Assembly (NCBI GenBank): GCA_028023455.1 | Contig: JAQFVV010006272.1 | Coordinates: forward strand, 5,945,217 to 6,009,216 | Direction: 5' to 3' | DNA from: Epiperipatus broadwayi | Lineage: Eukaryota > Onychophora > Udeonychophora > Euonychophora > Peripatidae | DNA: 64,000 bases | Shown: in pieces, positions 35,041 to 47,130 of the stretch | Layout of the letters: each line of letters begins with the position of its first letter | How positions within the stretch are numbered: the stretch's first letter is position 1 | Notes under the pieces: model-generated | Databases searched by the model: none | Told to the model about the DNA's origin: nothing | The model's input: the letters and a program-made list of their open reading frames with translations, nothing else | Translations under genes and position numbers: made by a program

Positions 35041-36240
35041 TGAGTATATATATATAACTAATCAAAACAAAATCATAATAACTTTAAATTTACATTTAAA
35101 TAATCATAATAAATTTTGTTTAATAGTTTTGTTGGCTGATAAATGCTCATTAGGCAAACTAACAAATTAATATTTTCTTTATTTTCTTGTGATTTGAGAA
35201 GTAATGTCTAATGTCTTACATCATCTTATAGTTTAAACATAATATTGTATGATAAATTGATTTAAATTATTATGGCATATTTATTAATTGTTTTTTTATT
35301 AATTTGTAAATAAAATTATTATTATTTATTAAATTCAAGTTAAGCATCTTATTCATATTAATAGATATATCATATAGTAATCATGATTTTGAATTTTATT
35401 GCAAACATAAACTATAAAATCTAATTACTAAATAATATAAATTTTATCATTGCACTAAAATTCAGTGGTGATTAAAAGTGAATGTAATGTTTTATGAACA
35501 CCCATTGGTATAAAAGCTAGTCAGTAAATTATAATAATTTTTTAATATAATTATTAGCTTAATAATTTTATTTGTTCTTGAATATAGTATAAATTTACCA
35601 CATCATAATAAAAGGGTTATTTATGAATGAATATCATTATAAACTAGTAATTAATATATCTTATTTTTTTCAAACATATTATGGTATCCAATTGGGCTGA
35701 TATTTATCTAGTATATAAATATCATTAATAAATATTAAACATTATCCCAATATAGATTTTGGATTACTTCATTAATAAAACTTACTTAACTTTTTCTCAT
35801 TTTATTCCATTGCATATTTGATTTACTTAATTTGTGCAGCACTATTAATTTTAGCTAGCCTATTTACATGTTATAAATTTGATTTTGTACGAGTAATACT
35901 ATTATAGATTTTAATTTTATATAATTCAGAGGGCATATAAGTCAACATATTCATATGATCAATTTATTCCATTACAGATTTAGTATTCATACATTTTGGT
36001 ATTTTATTATTGTAAACAGCCTGCTCAAAAGATTGGGGCATTAACAAGAGAAATTCTCATGTTCTCATTTTAATACTGATATAGATTAGGTGTTCAGAGC
36101 TAGGGCATATAAATTGAATCATATCTTGTTGATTTTTCTTCTGTTATAGATTTGGCACCTTAATTTGTGGAGCGTAATAAAGTTTCTCTCATTGTTCTCA
36201 TTTTTCTAGCGTTACAATATATAATTTTAATATCATAGTA
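35041..36240. other. AT-rich intronic DNA
   Basis: No gene, repeat end or RNA signal supported. Confidence 0.6.
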
Positions 36241-37009
36241 CACCTGGGTCTCGATTTTTGCGGATTATTTTAATGCGATTTTGAAGTTATGCGATTCATG
36301 TTTCTTCTTAATATCTTTCATATTTTACTATATTTATTAGATATCAAGAAATTTAAATTATTAATAACTTATTTTGGCTTGAAATACTTTTTTTTCAAAA
36401 ATATAACGTTATATTAGCAGCTAACGTGAATATGGCCTAAAGCTGTTTACTAATGAGTAAATAATAATAATAGATTTATATTTACATATAAAAATATCGC
36501 AATAAATATTCAAAAATTTTTAACTTTTAAAACGTATTTTGTTAATTATAACAGAAATAAATAATTTTTAGATTTTTAAAATAAATAATAATGAAGATTT
36601 TATTGATTTTGTAAGCTGAAAATAATCTTTTTAATGATAATCTATAATGTTTTTGTTTTGATTATTTAACATTTCACAAACGAACGCATATTGTCAAATA
36701 GCCAAATAACCGCTAATGATTAAAATATGTATGAAAAAATGTAAAATTAAATACTGTAGTTAATAAAAAAAGTTTGTCTTGTTTTTGTTTTTTTTCAAAT
36801 ATTTGAAATTTTTTGTTAGTCATACTTTATTTTATTTTTTTAATGCAGATTTTAAAGTAATTTTTCTTTCTTGATTTGCTTTTATGCGATTTCTAAAAAT
36901 TACAACCCCTATCCCCATTTTTCAAGGTAAGTTAAGTCTATTTTTGTGCGATTTCTTTTGTGCGCATTTTCCGAGGAACCTATCTACCGCATAAAATGAG
37001 ACCCAGGTG
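36241..37009. mobile_element. 769-bp TA-flanked TIR element (pogo/Tigger-like)
   Basis: It starts cacctgggtctcgatttttg and its end reverse-complements to cacctgggtctcattttatg. TA lies on both sides (36239-36240 and 37010-37011). Inside, phrases such as tatgcgattt, atgcgattcatg and gtgcgatttcttttg near the ends are of the kind I associate with pogo/Tigger elements. No ORF of useful length is present, so it is a non-autonomous deletion derivative. Its TIR differs from the element at 24707. Confidence 0.88.
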
Positions 37010-37869
37010 TAATTGTATAAATTGGGCTTAGCTATTTAATGATTAGATATTTGCATGATCTTTAGAATTATAATTCAATATTTTATAAATCTTAATCAAA
37101 TATAATTTTATTACTTATTGAAAAAACTTATTTAATTTATGCAAATTTTATATTTTAAAATGCAATATTTGTAAAAATTTTAGCTTCTACTCACTGTCAT
37201 CATGTTATACATGTATTGTAGCTACTCCTTGAATATTTTTACTTTTGTTGATACTTCATGTGTTTCAACAAAATTTAGCACTTCAACTTTTTTATTTATT
37301 AGAATACTTACTGTACTATAATAGGAATAAAATATAATAAACCAGAGTAGTAATCCTTGAAAATTATTAAAACATAAAAGTTAACACTCATTACTGTCCT
37401 TGATCAAAACATTATTCTTGATAATAGTATTCTAAGAAGATAAATGGGTGCAAAAGTTATTGTATATAGTTTCACATTAAAATTAAAAGTTTATGTAAGA
37501 AAATATTATTCCAGGATTGTATAAAATGATAGTTCTAGGGATATGGGTTGGGGGTGGGTATTTGCGGATTCTGGGATCAAAAAGGTGAATCAAAACATGG
37601 GGGAAATGGCAAGTGAAAAATGGGAATACATGTGAATACATGTACTTTTTAAAAAATATTAATGCAGTTTTTTTTTATTGATTAGATTACATGCTTTGCT
37701 ATGAAATGTCTTTATAAACATGTAGTGTTATTGTTTTAATACATTTCTTCCTCTTTAGTTAACATGAAACGTGATTGAAAATTTTTAGCTTTTGATGTTA
37801 ACTAGATTTAATTAATAATAATAACTATATAGTGAACAAAGATACAGGAATTTGTAGTTAATTTGAAAT
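37010..37869. other. AT-rich intronic DNA
   Basis: No gene or repeat is supported here. Confidence 0.6.
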
Positions 37870-38200
37870 GACATGAAAATTAATAGGAGGGATAAAATGT
37901 ATAAGAATAGATGGAAAAACTATAAATTTAAGGATGATAGTTGAACAGGAAATCATTAAAATAATTAATGCTTTTAAATATTTAGAAATTAAATAATAGA
38001 ATTTAATAAGAAAGAAATCCAAAAATTATCTGTGGCTAATTAAAGTTGCAATTTAGAAAGAGGCTTATTGAAAGTATTCTTCTATGGAGAAGAAAATTGG
38101 ACATTAAGAGGCTTAAAGAATTTTGAGTATGGATTTGAAGAAAAATGAAAAAAGTTTATGATTAGAAATAGAAATACATAAGTATTGGAAAGAATAGTGC
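37870..38200 (+). pseudogene. RTE-type LINE fragment
   Basis: The plus strand reads IIKIINAFKYLEIK (RT thumb, usually Y-x-Y-L-G), then FYGEENWTLRGLKNFEYG and KKFMIRNRNT. The last two correspond to the [LV]-L-Y-G-x-E-T-W-T-L ... F-E-[MN] block of RTE-like LINEs. It is a short relic full of stops, unrelated to the LINE at 44560. Confidence 0.65.
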
Positions 38201-39242
38201 CTATTTATTGATTCATATCTTGCTAATGTTAAGGTTGTATCAAGTTATAATTGTGTTTTTGTTTTATAGTCAATGCATGGACACTCATTTGGCTAAGCCA
38301 TATTAATTTGGAACTTTTTTTATCTAACAATATTTAGATACTCATTAACTGATCAAGATTATATATATAGTAATTGAATTGGCTATAGGCAAGCTACATG
38401 AAAAATCTTAAGGTTCTTTGGGGAAATCTCAGCTACTTGCAAATATTTCCAAACTACAATCAAATCTGAAGCCCATCATATAGATATAGTTAGTGAATAC
38501 ATTAACATGTATTTTGTTTATGTAGATCATAACATAATTGTAAATAAGTATGGCCATTTTAGTTCCAGAAATTAAAAAAACAAAGTGAAAAAGAAAGGTG
38601 AAAAAAAAAAAGATTGAAGTCACTACAGGATGAAAATGGGCTAGCACAAATACATAATGTCATGGTATCAGTTAGTGCAGAGAGAGAGATATCAAAGTAG
38701 AGCAAGAATGAGAGATATATATAAAAAAGGAGATAATAATATTTAGTTAATAAATTTTTTATTATAGAGAATGAGCAAAAAGTAGATATACATTATTAAT
38801 TGGGAACAAGTTCCATAGATGTTGCAATTGTCATTTCAAGCAACTCTGATTAGTAATGTATATTTATTTTTGACCTAATGTGTATTTAAATAACTGATAA
38901 ATAGGTAATCAAACTTACAGTGGATAAGCTGTGCATTTGCTATACGACTGTTTATAGAATGTATCGTATTTGAGCATTTCAGATATATGCACAATGTATA
39001 ATGGAATGTTTTTATAATAACGAACAGAAATGAGATTATATCTATGTAATCAGAGATAACATTCTGCCTTTAAATGTTGCCAGGAAACTGTCAATTACTA
39101 CTAATTGACAATCCTCCTGAGACTAAATAAGTTTTCTTCATAAACATATAATAACTTTTGTTGGGGTTTTTTGTTGAAGTAGAAGGAAGTCCTCTTTTAT
39201 TTCAAACCTAAGTTGTTAAATGGATTTAAACTCAGAAAGCTA
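38201..39242. other. AT-rich intronic DNA
   Basis: No gene supported. A minus frame at 38429-38647 is low complexity. The stretch 39019-39090 is one member of a direct repeat whose partner lies at 43330-43398. Confidence 0.5.
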
Positions 39243-39349
39243 CGATACTTTTTTCTTCCACTGGACAAGCTGCCAGATGACGCTGCAGAACTACCAAGAA
39301 GCCTGTTTATTGGCTTAAAGCCTGTAAGTGATAAATTTCTATACAAAAA

Positions 39350-39620
39350 TGGCTCAAAATCGCTGAAATTGAAATTTAAAATGCCTGAGGTGAGAAATAC
39401 AAAATCGCTGAAATCTATGAAAAATTAAAATGCAAAAATCGCTGAATAAATTGAAATTTAAAATGCCTGAGGTGAGAAATACAAAATCGCTGAATAAATT
39501 GAAATTTAAAATGCCTGAGGTGAGAAATTTCTATCCAAAAATGCCTGAAAAATCAATGGAAAAATAAAATGCAATAGAATCACTGAAATCTATGGAAAAT
39601 TAGAATGTCTGAGGCGAGAA
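39350..39620. repeat. Short tandem array near the left palindrome end
   Basis: Units built on aaaatgcctgaggtgagaaa and aaaatcgctgaataaattga repeat several times with variable spacing of about 45-65 bp. A shorter version of the same array is present in inverted form at 43020-43190, so it existed before or spread with the palindrome. Confidence 0.85.
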
Positions 39621-40002
39621 ATGGTTAGAACCCCCCCCCTTATGAAGAGTTCAATGAAAAATAAATAAAGTGCAAATTATGAATGTTATTTTCAAAATTC
39701 TATGAAATAAATTAAAAAAAAAACTACAATAAAAACTCAACAAAAACATACTAAATCTCCCCCCCCCCAAAAAAAAAAAAAACTATAATAAAAACCTACG
39801 AAATTAAACAAAAACATACTAAATCTCAAAAAAAATTATCAATGACAAATTAATGGTGATAGTACAGTACATTTGAAAAAAAAATTACTCTGACTTTCAA
39901 CACTAAATGATAAAGAGCATAATAATTCACATTAAATATAGATAACAACGAGCTCATGGCAATTTAAAAAATAAAAACAGTTATAAAATGCAAAAACAAC
40001 AA

Positions 40003-40760
40003 CATGAAGAATTAAATGAAAAATGGCAGGAAATTTTTTAAAAAAGAATCACTCTGAGCGAGTACTTTTATTTAACTAACAGATATAATAATAATAATTC
40101 AAACCTTAATAACAGACTAATACATATTAAGTAATTAATGTCCATATTAGCCTATAATTATTACAGCCTTCGCCTTGAAACTTATTACAGAATATCATTT
40201 ATTATTACAGAATATCATCAATAGCATCATTAGAATTTAAATTAAGTTAATATGTTACTCTATTACTAGTTTATATCAAAATTATTGCAAATACTCGGAT
40301 TAAATTGCACATATATAAAATCAACAAAATATAAATAAAATAATCAGAATAGAAAATAGAATATCAAAGTAATTAAACTGTCAGTCAGCATGAAAAATTA
40401 AACGAAAAATGGCGGGATATTTGTTAAAAAAGAATCACTCTGAGTTATCTAACTAACAGATATAATAATAATTGAAACCTTAATAACAGATTAATACATA
40501 TTAAGTAATCAATGTTCGTATTAATCTATAATTATTCCAGCCTTCACCCTGAAATTTATTACAGAATATTTATTATTACAGACTATCATTAATAGCATCA
40601 TTAGAGTTTAAATTAAGTTAATATGTTACTATATTACTAGTTTATATCAAAAGTATTGCAAATACTCGGATTAAATTGCACATATATAAAATCAACAAAA
40701 TAGAAATAAAATAATCTGAATAGAAAATAGAATTTCAAAGTAATTAAAATAGATTACCAA
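40003..40760. repeat. 386-bp direct duplication in the left arm
   Basis: The block starting near gaaaaatggc at 40018 and ending near tcaaagtaattaaa recurs from 40404 (gaaaaatggcgggat). Shared strings include aatactcggattaaattgca and ttaagttaatatgttact. The right arm has only one copy, so the duplication followed or accompanied formation of the palindrome. Confidence 0.88.
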
Positions 40761-41489
40761 TTTCTCTCGAGAGTGAGATGATCAGTCAGTGACTTTGTTT
40801 TTCATCCTTGCAAAATCAAATTTGGGCATTCTAGATCTTTCCATTAATGACAAAATATGAGATTTATATATTAAATTTTTCCCATCTATTGATCGCGTTT
40901 TCTTTCACTTAAAGTTTGTTATTTTAAAATAACTTACACACAATTTTGAAATGTAGATGGAAACTGAAAAATAGCTTAAACATTTTTGGTACTATTTCTA
41001 CTATAAATAAATTTCCAGAACTCGTGTCATGTGACAGATTGATGGTACTAGTTTTGCCGCAGGGAAATCTCTACGTTTTTAAAATCAACGAGTGTATTTT
41101 TTTTAGATTATCACTGACTAAAAAGTAAAAAGAAGATGAAATAATTTTTTTTTAAAAAGGAAAATAATACATTTTCTCATTTTAAATTGTAAATCAATAA
41201 TATCAACAAATTAAAAATCCTTCTCCTTTTTTTTTCAAAAACTTTATTTTCTTATATCAATACTGAACATATATATATAATACAAAACTCCAATGTTTCA
41301 ACTGTTTTTATCTTCTTACAATCATTTTTGGAGTTTTGTATCAAGTTTTTGAAAAGATAAAGGATAAGGATTTTCAATTTGTTGATATTATTGGAGAACA
41401 TATATATTTTAAAAGAAAAAGTGATTGTTATGTTATAATATATGACTGTAAATCAAATAATTTATATATATGCATTTTCTCAAAATATG

Positions 41490-41605
41490 AAAATAAAGAT
41501 AGATTATGATGAGTTAGAAGAAGTTAACAATTACAAATACCTTGGTCAGATTATTAATATAGATGGAAACATAATGGATGAAACTAATCATAGAATTAAA
41601 CTTAG
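41490..41605 (+). pseudogene. RTE-type LINE thumb fragment in the palindrome spacer
   Basis: The frame reads DYDELEEVNNYKYLGQIINI and DGNIMDETNHRIKL, the typical E-x-V-x-x-Y-x-Y-L-G-x-x-[IL]-x-x-D-G-x-x-x-x-E-[IT]-x-x-R-I block of RTE-like RTs. It is flanked on the right by an inverted copy of itself (41735-41838). The surrounding LINE is missing. Confidence 0.75.
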
Positions 41606-41734
41606 TGGTCTGAAGTCTCTGTATTGCTTTTCTATTAAGTGTCCAAGTCTCAGATTCATAAGTAAAAACTGATAAAACACATTTATCATTTCAAACACAG
41701 GCATATTTCCTTTTAGTATCAGTTATTTCTACCA

Positions 41735-41838
41735 AAAGCAGTCCAACCAAGTTTAATTCTATTATTAATTTCATCCATTATGTTTCCATCTATATTAATA
41801 ATCTGACCAAGGTATTTGCAATTGTTAACTTGACGTTA
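41735..41838 (-). repeat. Inverted copy of the LINE thumb fragment
   Basis: The strings aagtttaattctattattaa, ccattatgtttccatctata and ataatctgaccaaggtattt are the reverse complement of 41510-41600 with few changes. Together they form a hairpin with about 90-bp arms inside the palindrome spacer. Confidence 0.85.
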
Positions 41839-43329
41839 GAGGTTGTCCTGCAGATGTTTTACTTATTAGTCAGTGATAATCTAAGATGTTTTACTTTTTA
41901 GTCAGTGATAATCTAAAAAAAAATACACTTGTTAATTTTTAAAATGTAGAGATATAATTTCACTGTGACAAAACCGGTACCATCAATCTGTCTTGTGACC
42001 TGAGTTCTGGAAATTTATTTATTGTAGAAATAATACCAAAAATGTTTATGCTATTTTTTCAGTTTAGATAGTAAACTTTAAGTGAAAGAAAATGCGATCA
42101 ATAAACGGGAAAAATTTAATATATAAATCCCACATTTTGTCATTAATGGAGAGATCTAGAATGCCCAAATTTGATTTTGCAAGGATGAAAAACAAAGTCA
42201 CTGAATGATCAACTCACTCTCGAGGGAAATTGGTAATCTATTTTAATTACTTTGAAATTCTACTTTCTATTCTGATTATTTTATTTCTATTTTGTTGATT
42301 TTATATATGTGCAATTTAATCCGAGTATTTGCAATAATTTTGATATAAACTAGTAATAGAGTAACATATTAACTTAATTTAAACTCTAATGATGCTATTA
42401 ATGATATTCTATAATAATAAATGATATTCTATAATAAATTTCAGGGCGAAGGCTGTAATAATTATAGGTTAATACAGACATTAATTATTTAATATGTATT
42501 ACTCTGTTATTAAGGTTTGAATTATTATTATTATATCTGTTAGTTAGATAAAAGTACTCGCTCAGAGTGATTCTTTTTTAAAAAATTTCCTGCCATTTTT
42601 CATTTAATTCTTCATGCTGTTGTTTTTGCATTTCATAACTACTTTTATTTTTTAAATCGCTATGAGCTCGTTATCTGTATTTAATGTGAATTATTACACT
42701 CTTCATCATTATAGAGTTGAAAGTCAGAGTAATTATTTTTCAAATGTATTGTATTACCGCCTTTAATTTGTCATTGTTAGTTTTTTTTTAAGATTTAGTA
42801 CGTTTTTGTTTAATTTTGTAGGCTTTTATTATAGTTTTTTGTGTGGGGGGAAGGAATTTAGTATGTTTTTGTTGGGCTTTTACTATAGTTTTTGTTTCAT
42901 TTATTTCATAGGATTTTGAAAATAGCATTCATAATTTGCACTTTACTTATTTTTCTTTGAACTCTTCGTTTGTGTGTGCGGGGGGGGGGGTTTCTAATCA
43001 TTTCTCGCCTCAGCCGTTCTAATTTTCCATAGATTCCAGCGATCCTATTGCATTTTATTTTTCCATCGATTTTTCAGGCATTTTTAGATAGAAATTTCTC
43101 ATCTCAGGCGTTTTAAATTTCAATTTATTCAGTGATTTTGCATTTCTCACCTCAGGCATTTTAAATTTCAATTTCAGTGATTTTGAGCCATTTTTGTATA
43201 GAAATTTATCACTTACAGGCTTCTTGGTGGTTCTGCAGCGTCACCTGGTGGCTTGTCCAGTGAGAGAAAAAAGTACCGAATTGTATATATTGAATTAAAT
43301 ATTTTTCTTGGATTTGTTATTATAAATAA

Positions 43330-43398
43330 AGAACAGAAATAAAGAGATTATATTCATATAAACAGAGATAACATTTTGTTTTTTTGTTGCCAGAAACA
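43330..43398. repeat. Direct repeat partner flanking the palindrome
   Basis: The string gaacagaaataaagagatta to ttgttgccagaaac matches 39020-39090 (gaacagaaatgagattatat to tgttgccaggaaac) in the same orientation. The pair brackets the palindrome at distances of about 150 and 50 bp. Confidence 0.7.
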
Positions 43399-43672
43399 TA
43401 TGTATATAGAATATTAAAAACATTACTAATATGTCAAACCTAATAGTAATGGTCTTATAATTATCACAAATTTTCATTAAAATGAATTCACGCAGAATAA
43501 TATCTTTAAAAGAGCTTGAAAAAAAAAAAGTTTTTAATTATCTTTAAATTAACTTCTATATTTTTATTCAATCTGGGTTTTCTATTTCTAATTAATTTTA
43601 TATTTAAACAAAAAGTTCAATATATACATGTTGTTTACAGTCATGTTTATTTAAATAGATTATATATTTATC

Positions 43673-43673
43673 T

Positions 43674-43709
<36 letters not shown>

Positions 43710-43728
43710 CATCATCATCATCATCAAT
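43673..43728. repeat. (ATA)n/(ATC)n microsatellite
   Basis: About ten trinucleotide units of ata run directly into six units of atc. Confidence 0.98.
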
Positions 43729-43939
43729 GTCTCACTTCTCCAGTTTCCACAATATATAATAAAACGAGTAGTTTTCTATTCAAGTGTTGAATACATTAAC
43801 ATTTGGTCATCAGTGATTACTCAAGCTTATTTATAGATGACACTAAAGTAGGGATCTGCTTTTGTTTTAACTGATTTTTATATGATTTTTTTTTATATTA
43901 ATAATAATTAAATGTGTTATATATTACATGTATTTTTAG

Positions 43940-44084
43940 TGTCTATCAGATAATTTACCTGAGGGATCTTCTGTAAAAATTGCTCGATCTATTTTTGATG
44001 CTGTTCATGTGCAGTCTCTAATTCAAAATGATCGCTATGTTATCATTAATATACTTTATATTTTGCTGAGTAAGAAAACGGAAG
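43940..44084 (+). CDS. MMS19: MMS19 coding exon (third visible)
   Basis: The exon encodes 48 codons plus one base: CLSDNLPEGSSVKIARSI, then FDAVHVQSLIQNDRY, ending LSKKTE. The string F-x-x-V-H-V-Q-S-L-x-Q-x-D-R is a hallmark of MMS19, and the preceding L-P-x-G is also conserved. The acceptor is tgtatttttag and the donor gttagt at 44085. It follows the 16339-16424 exon across an intron of 27,515 bp that holds most of the mobile elements described here. The next expected block (a motif around F-G-F-I-Q, then D-G-E-x-D-P-R-N-L) was not found before 64000, so the following intron is probably longer than 19 kb. Confidence 0.92.
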
Positions 44085-44090
44085 GTTAGT

Positions 44091-44559
44091 AATTTAAAAT
44101 ATATATAATTTATTGTATAATATGTTTATTTAAAGCTTATTAGTAAAAATATAAAAAGTGATCTTCACGATATAGTGTTTGTCACATATGCTTGTTGTTC
44201 TCTGGAAACAGATTTGAATCCAGAAAATTAAAATTTTGAAAATGTTTTTTTTTTTTTCAGATTTTTAGCTAATAATAATGTTTTATTTCAGATAGCTGTC
44301 ATATAGTCAGAAGAATAAGATTTCTTCTTATTTATTATTAATTGGTATTGCTTTTCTTAACATGAAAGTAAACAGTGATAAAGAACCACTCACTTTTACT
44401 ATCTGGAAATTGGCAAATCTTATATGAGATTTGTTGGACTTATGTTCCATTGTGAACTTTTTGAAAGGTGTTACAGAAAAATTAAGCAATAATTTGAGAT
44501 ATCTAAACATTTCTCTAATTGAAAAATAATTTCTTTATAATAGAAATGGTCAGTAATGT
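44091..44559. other. Intronic DNA after the third MMS19 exon
   Basis: No gene supported. An acceptor-like tatttcag at about 44285 is followed at once by an in-frame stop in the readings tried, so it is not a convincing exon start. Confidence 0.5.
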
Positions 44560-45179
44560 GATGGAAAATAATATAAAAGTATAAAGGATAGTGAAAGATG
44601 TGGCTGGAGAATGAATGGTAAGAATAAGTTGGAAGAATATAAAATAAAAGTAGAAGTTATGAAAGAATTTGTTGGGGATGAATATAAGAACTGGTTTCCT
44701 AAAGTAAAAAAGTGACAAATAGAGTTTTAATTGAAAATATTCAGTAAAATAAAAGTAATAGAAAAGTGAGAATTAGTAAAAGTGAGAAAAAGCATGCAGA
44801 GAATATAAATGTGCTATTAAAAACAAATAAAGTGAAAAAAGATACTAATATTAAATAGGAAAATTATTTTAAAAAAAAAAGTTGGCTAAAATAGATAATT
44901 ATATAGAGAGAGTGAAATTAAATAATAAATTATTGGAAGATATTAATAAAAGTCAAAGAGGTGGAAGTAAAAAGTTTTGGAAATATATTAAAAAAGGAAT
45001 ATAGGGAAGAGAGAAATAGTATTACTAAATGATGTGGAAAAAGTGGGTATCTCTAGAGAAGAATTAGAGACAATCTTAAATATATAATGGATATTAAAAA
45101 GATGTTAGATGTGAAAGCCAGAGTGATAACAAACATAAAAGCATGTAGTAATAGAAATACTAGTTTTGCATAAAATAAA

Positions 45180-45637
45180 TTGAATGAGAAAGGGAAGAAA
45201 TTGAAAAGTGGAAAGGCAAGAGGTTTAGATGGATGGGTAGCAGAGATGATGATGAATTTGAGAAATTGGACAAAATTAAATCTCTTATGTTTTAATAAGA
45301 TGGCACAGAAGACAGAATATCCAGGTAGCTGGAATAACACAAGAGTAAATCTATTATTTAAAGGAAAGAGTGAGAATCAGAGAAAGGTAAACAATTATAG
45401 ATCGATAATGATAATGTCAATGTTATATAAAGTTTTTGTATATATGATGACTGGAATGGTGGCAAAATGGATGGAAGAAAAATAATATAATGGGAGAAAT
45501 GCAAGGAGGTTTAGAATGGATAGGTGTATAGGAATATGAGTAGGAATACAAGTAGATAGTTATATATAGTCTTTATAGATATAGACAGGGCATATGATAG
45601 AGTAAATAGAAATAATTACATTTAGTAAATTTTTGGA
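45180..45637 (+). pseudogene. LINE RT fingers and first palm motifs
   Basis: The frame 45180-45485 carries GKARGLDGWVAEMMM, YPGSWNNTRVNLLFKGK (normally P-x-x-W-x-x-[SA]-x-[IV]-x-[LP]-[LI]-[FY]-K) and NNYRSIMIMSMLYKVFVYMM. After a frameshift and stop, the catalytic Asp of motif A is readable in FIDIDRAYDRV near 45580. Confidence 0.85.
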
Positions 45638-46006
45638 ATGAATGGAGCTTTAGTGGATCTTATGAGATTGTACAAAAATAATTACTATACATATCAATTA
45701 GGAAATATAAAATCAGTTATAATTAAAAGTGGGATGGGATTACGGCAAGGCTGTCCTATTTCACCTATTTTGTTTTTGTTATATTTGAGAGAAATGGAGA
45801 GAGCAATAGAAAGACTAAGAAGAGGAGTAGAGATGCCATTAGTAGATGGCAAAGGAATGTATACATTATTAGATCTTTTATTTGCTGATGATATCTTCTT
45901 ATGCCCAGAAAGTAGGGAAGATATGGAAGTTATGCTGAAGACGTGTGCAAGGGTGGATAAAGAGATGAGTATTAAATTGAGGATTAAATTTAGTGAAGAA
46001 AAATAA
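45638..46006 (+). pseudogene. LINE RT palm with intact FADD box
   Basis: This 122-codon frame has IIKSGMGLRQGCPISPILF (motif B) and LLDLLFADDIFLC at about 45873-45900 with both catalytic Asp residues intact. EDMEVMLKTCARV follows, which aligns directly with the start of the truncated copy at 17156. In an active element this palm copies element RNA at a nicked target. Confidence 0.9.
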
Positions 46007-47130
46007 AAAATAATGATGATAAATGCTGGCGAAAGAGAACAGAAAGAATTTTTATTCGGTGATATAAAGTTAAATGTCGTAAATAGGTATAACTATTTGG
46101 GAATTGTCTTAAATCATTAGAGAAATTGCTTGGATGAATGGGAGAAAAAACTGATAAAAGAAGCAAATAAAAGAAAGGGATTGATAAAGAAATTGAGTGT
46201 TTTCATATAATAAATATGATGTAGCAAGAAATGTATGGAAGGGAGTGGCAGTAGCAGAGTTAACTTATGGTAATAATGCATTATGTGTTAGTAAAGAGGT
46301 GTTAGACTACTTAGAAGTACAAAGAGAAATAGGAAATATATGCAGTAGACGCAGATGTGTGGATGGCAAAGGAGGCAACTCAAGGAGAAATGGGATGGCC
46401 AAGTTTTATATCAGAGATGCAAAAAGCAAAATGAAAATGTTCGGTAGATTGCAATTTATGGATAGTAAGAGAATAGGCAAAATAGTATTTAAATGGGTTA
46501 TGAGTAAAAGACAGGCAACAAGATGGGTGAGAAAGGTAGTATATTATGCAGAAGATTTGGATAAAAACTTTATATCAATATATTTGTACAAAAGTTGAGA
46601 TGATTGTGTTAAAAGGATTGTTGAACATTATAGTGGAAAAGGATGGAATAGAAGAATAGATGCATTAATAAAAAATAGGGAGTTGGAGAGATGTTAGAAC
46701 TAGTATGAAGAGTAAAAATAGTTTAAATATATGGAAGTAAACAGAATGTTGGATGTGTTAATTTACGATAATAGTGAGGAAAGTAGTTTACTGTTTAAGG
46801 CTTGAACAAGATCATTAGCAACAAGGGAATGTACCCACAAATGGAGAAATGTGGATGATTTAGTCCGCAAGTTAAATAAGGAAGGAATGGAAAATATTTA
46901 GCCTCTTGAAAGTAAATGCTTAGAAGCAGAAAGGGTACAAATAACAAAGTTGTGGGAGAATAAATATAAATGAAATGATTATACTGAAAGTGGGTTTTTG
47001 GTTCTTTGCTGGAGTTGGAAAAAGATAAGGTGGATCTAGATATAAAGGCGATAGCATGGACAAAGATGGTGTTGTGGAATTGGGATGGAGCAGGATAGAG
47101 ACGAATGTGGGAAAAAATTAGGGTGGGGAA
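46007..47130 (+). pseudogene. LINE thumb and C-terminal tail
   Basis: Collinear blocks, in shifted frames: NRYNYLGIVL, AELTYGNNALCVSKEVLDY, NGMAKFYIRDAKSKMKMFGR and MDSKRIGKIVFKWVMSK. A tail with ESKCLEAERVQI lies near 46910 and DGAG near 47085. It matches the truncated copies at 16838 and 17156. Confidence 0.82.

Larger units (their letters stand above)
39243..43278. repeat. Four-kilobase imperfect palindrome
   Basis: The left arm (39243-41131) is inverted relative to the right arm (41890-43278). Matching blocks from outside inward: a shared end with actttttt and cactggacaagc; gacgctgcagaac and accaagaagcctg; aaaatgcctgaggtgagaaa; agaatcactctgag; tactcggattaaattgcaca; aattttatttattaccag-type AT-rich blocks; and agattatcactgacta. 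The left arm is longer because it carries an internal 386-bp duplication and a short tandem array. The 758-bp spacer contains RTE-type LINE pieces. No transposase is visible. It is either a large fold-back transposon or an inverted duplication. Confidence 0.88.

Noticed and set aside
43516-43836. 106-codon plus frame
   Set aside because: It reads through the (ATA)n microsatellite as poly-Ile and is not a protein-coding gene.
45053-45340. 95-codon minus frame
   Set aside because: It is antisense to the recognisable LINE RT motifs and is a shadow.
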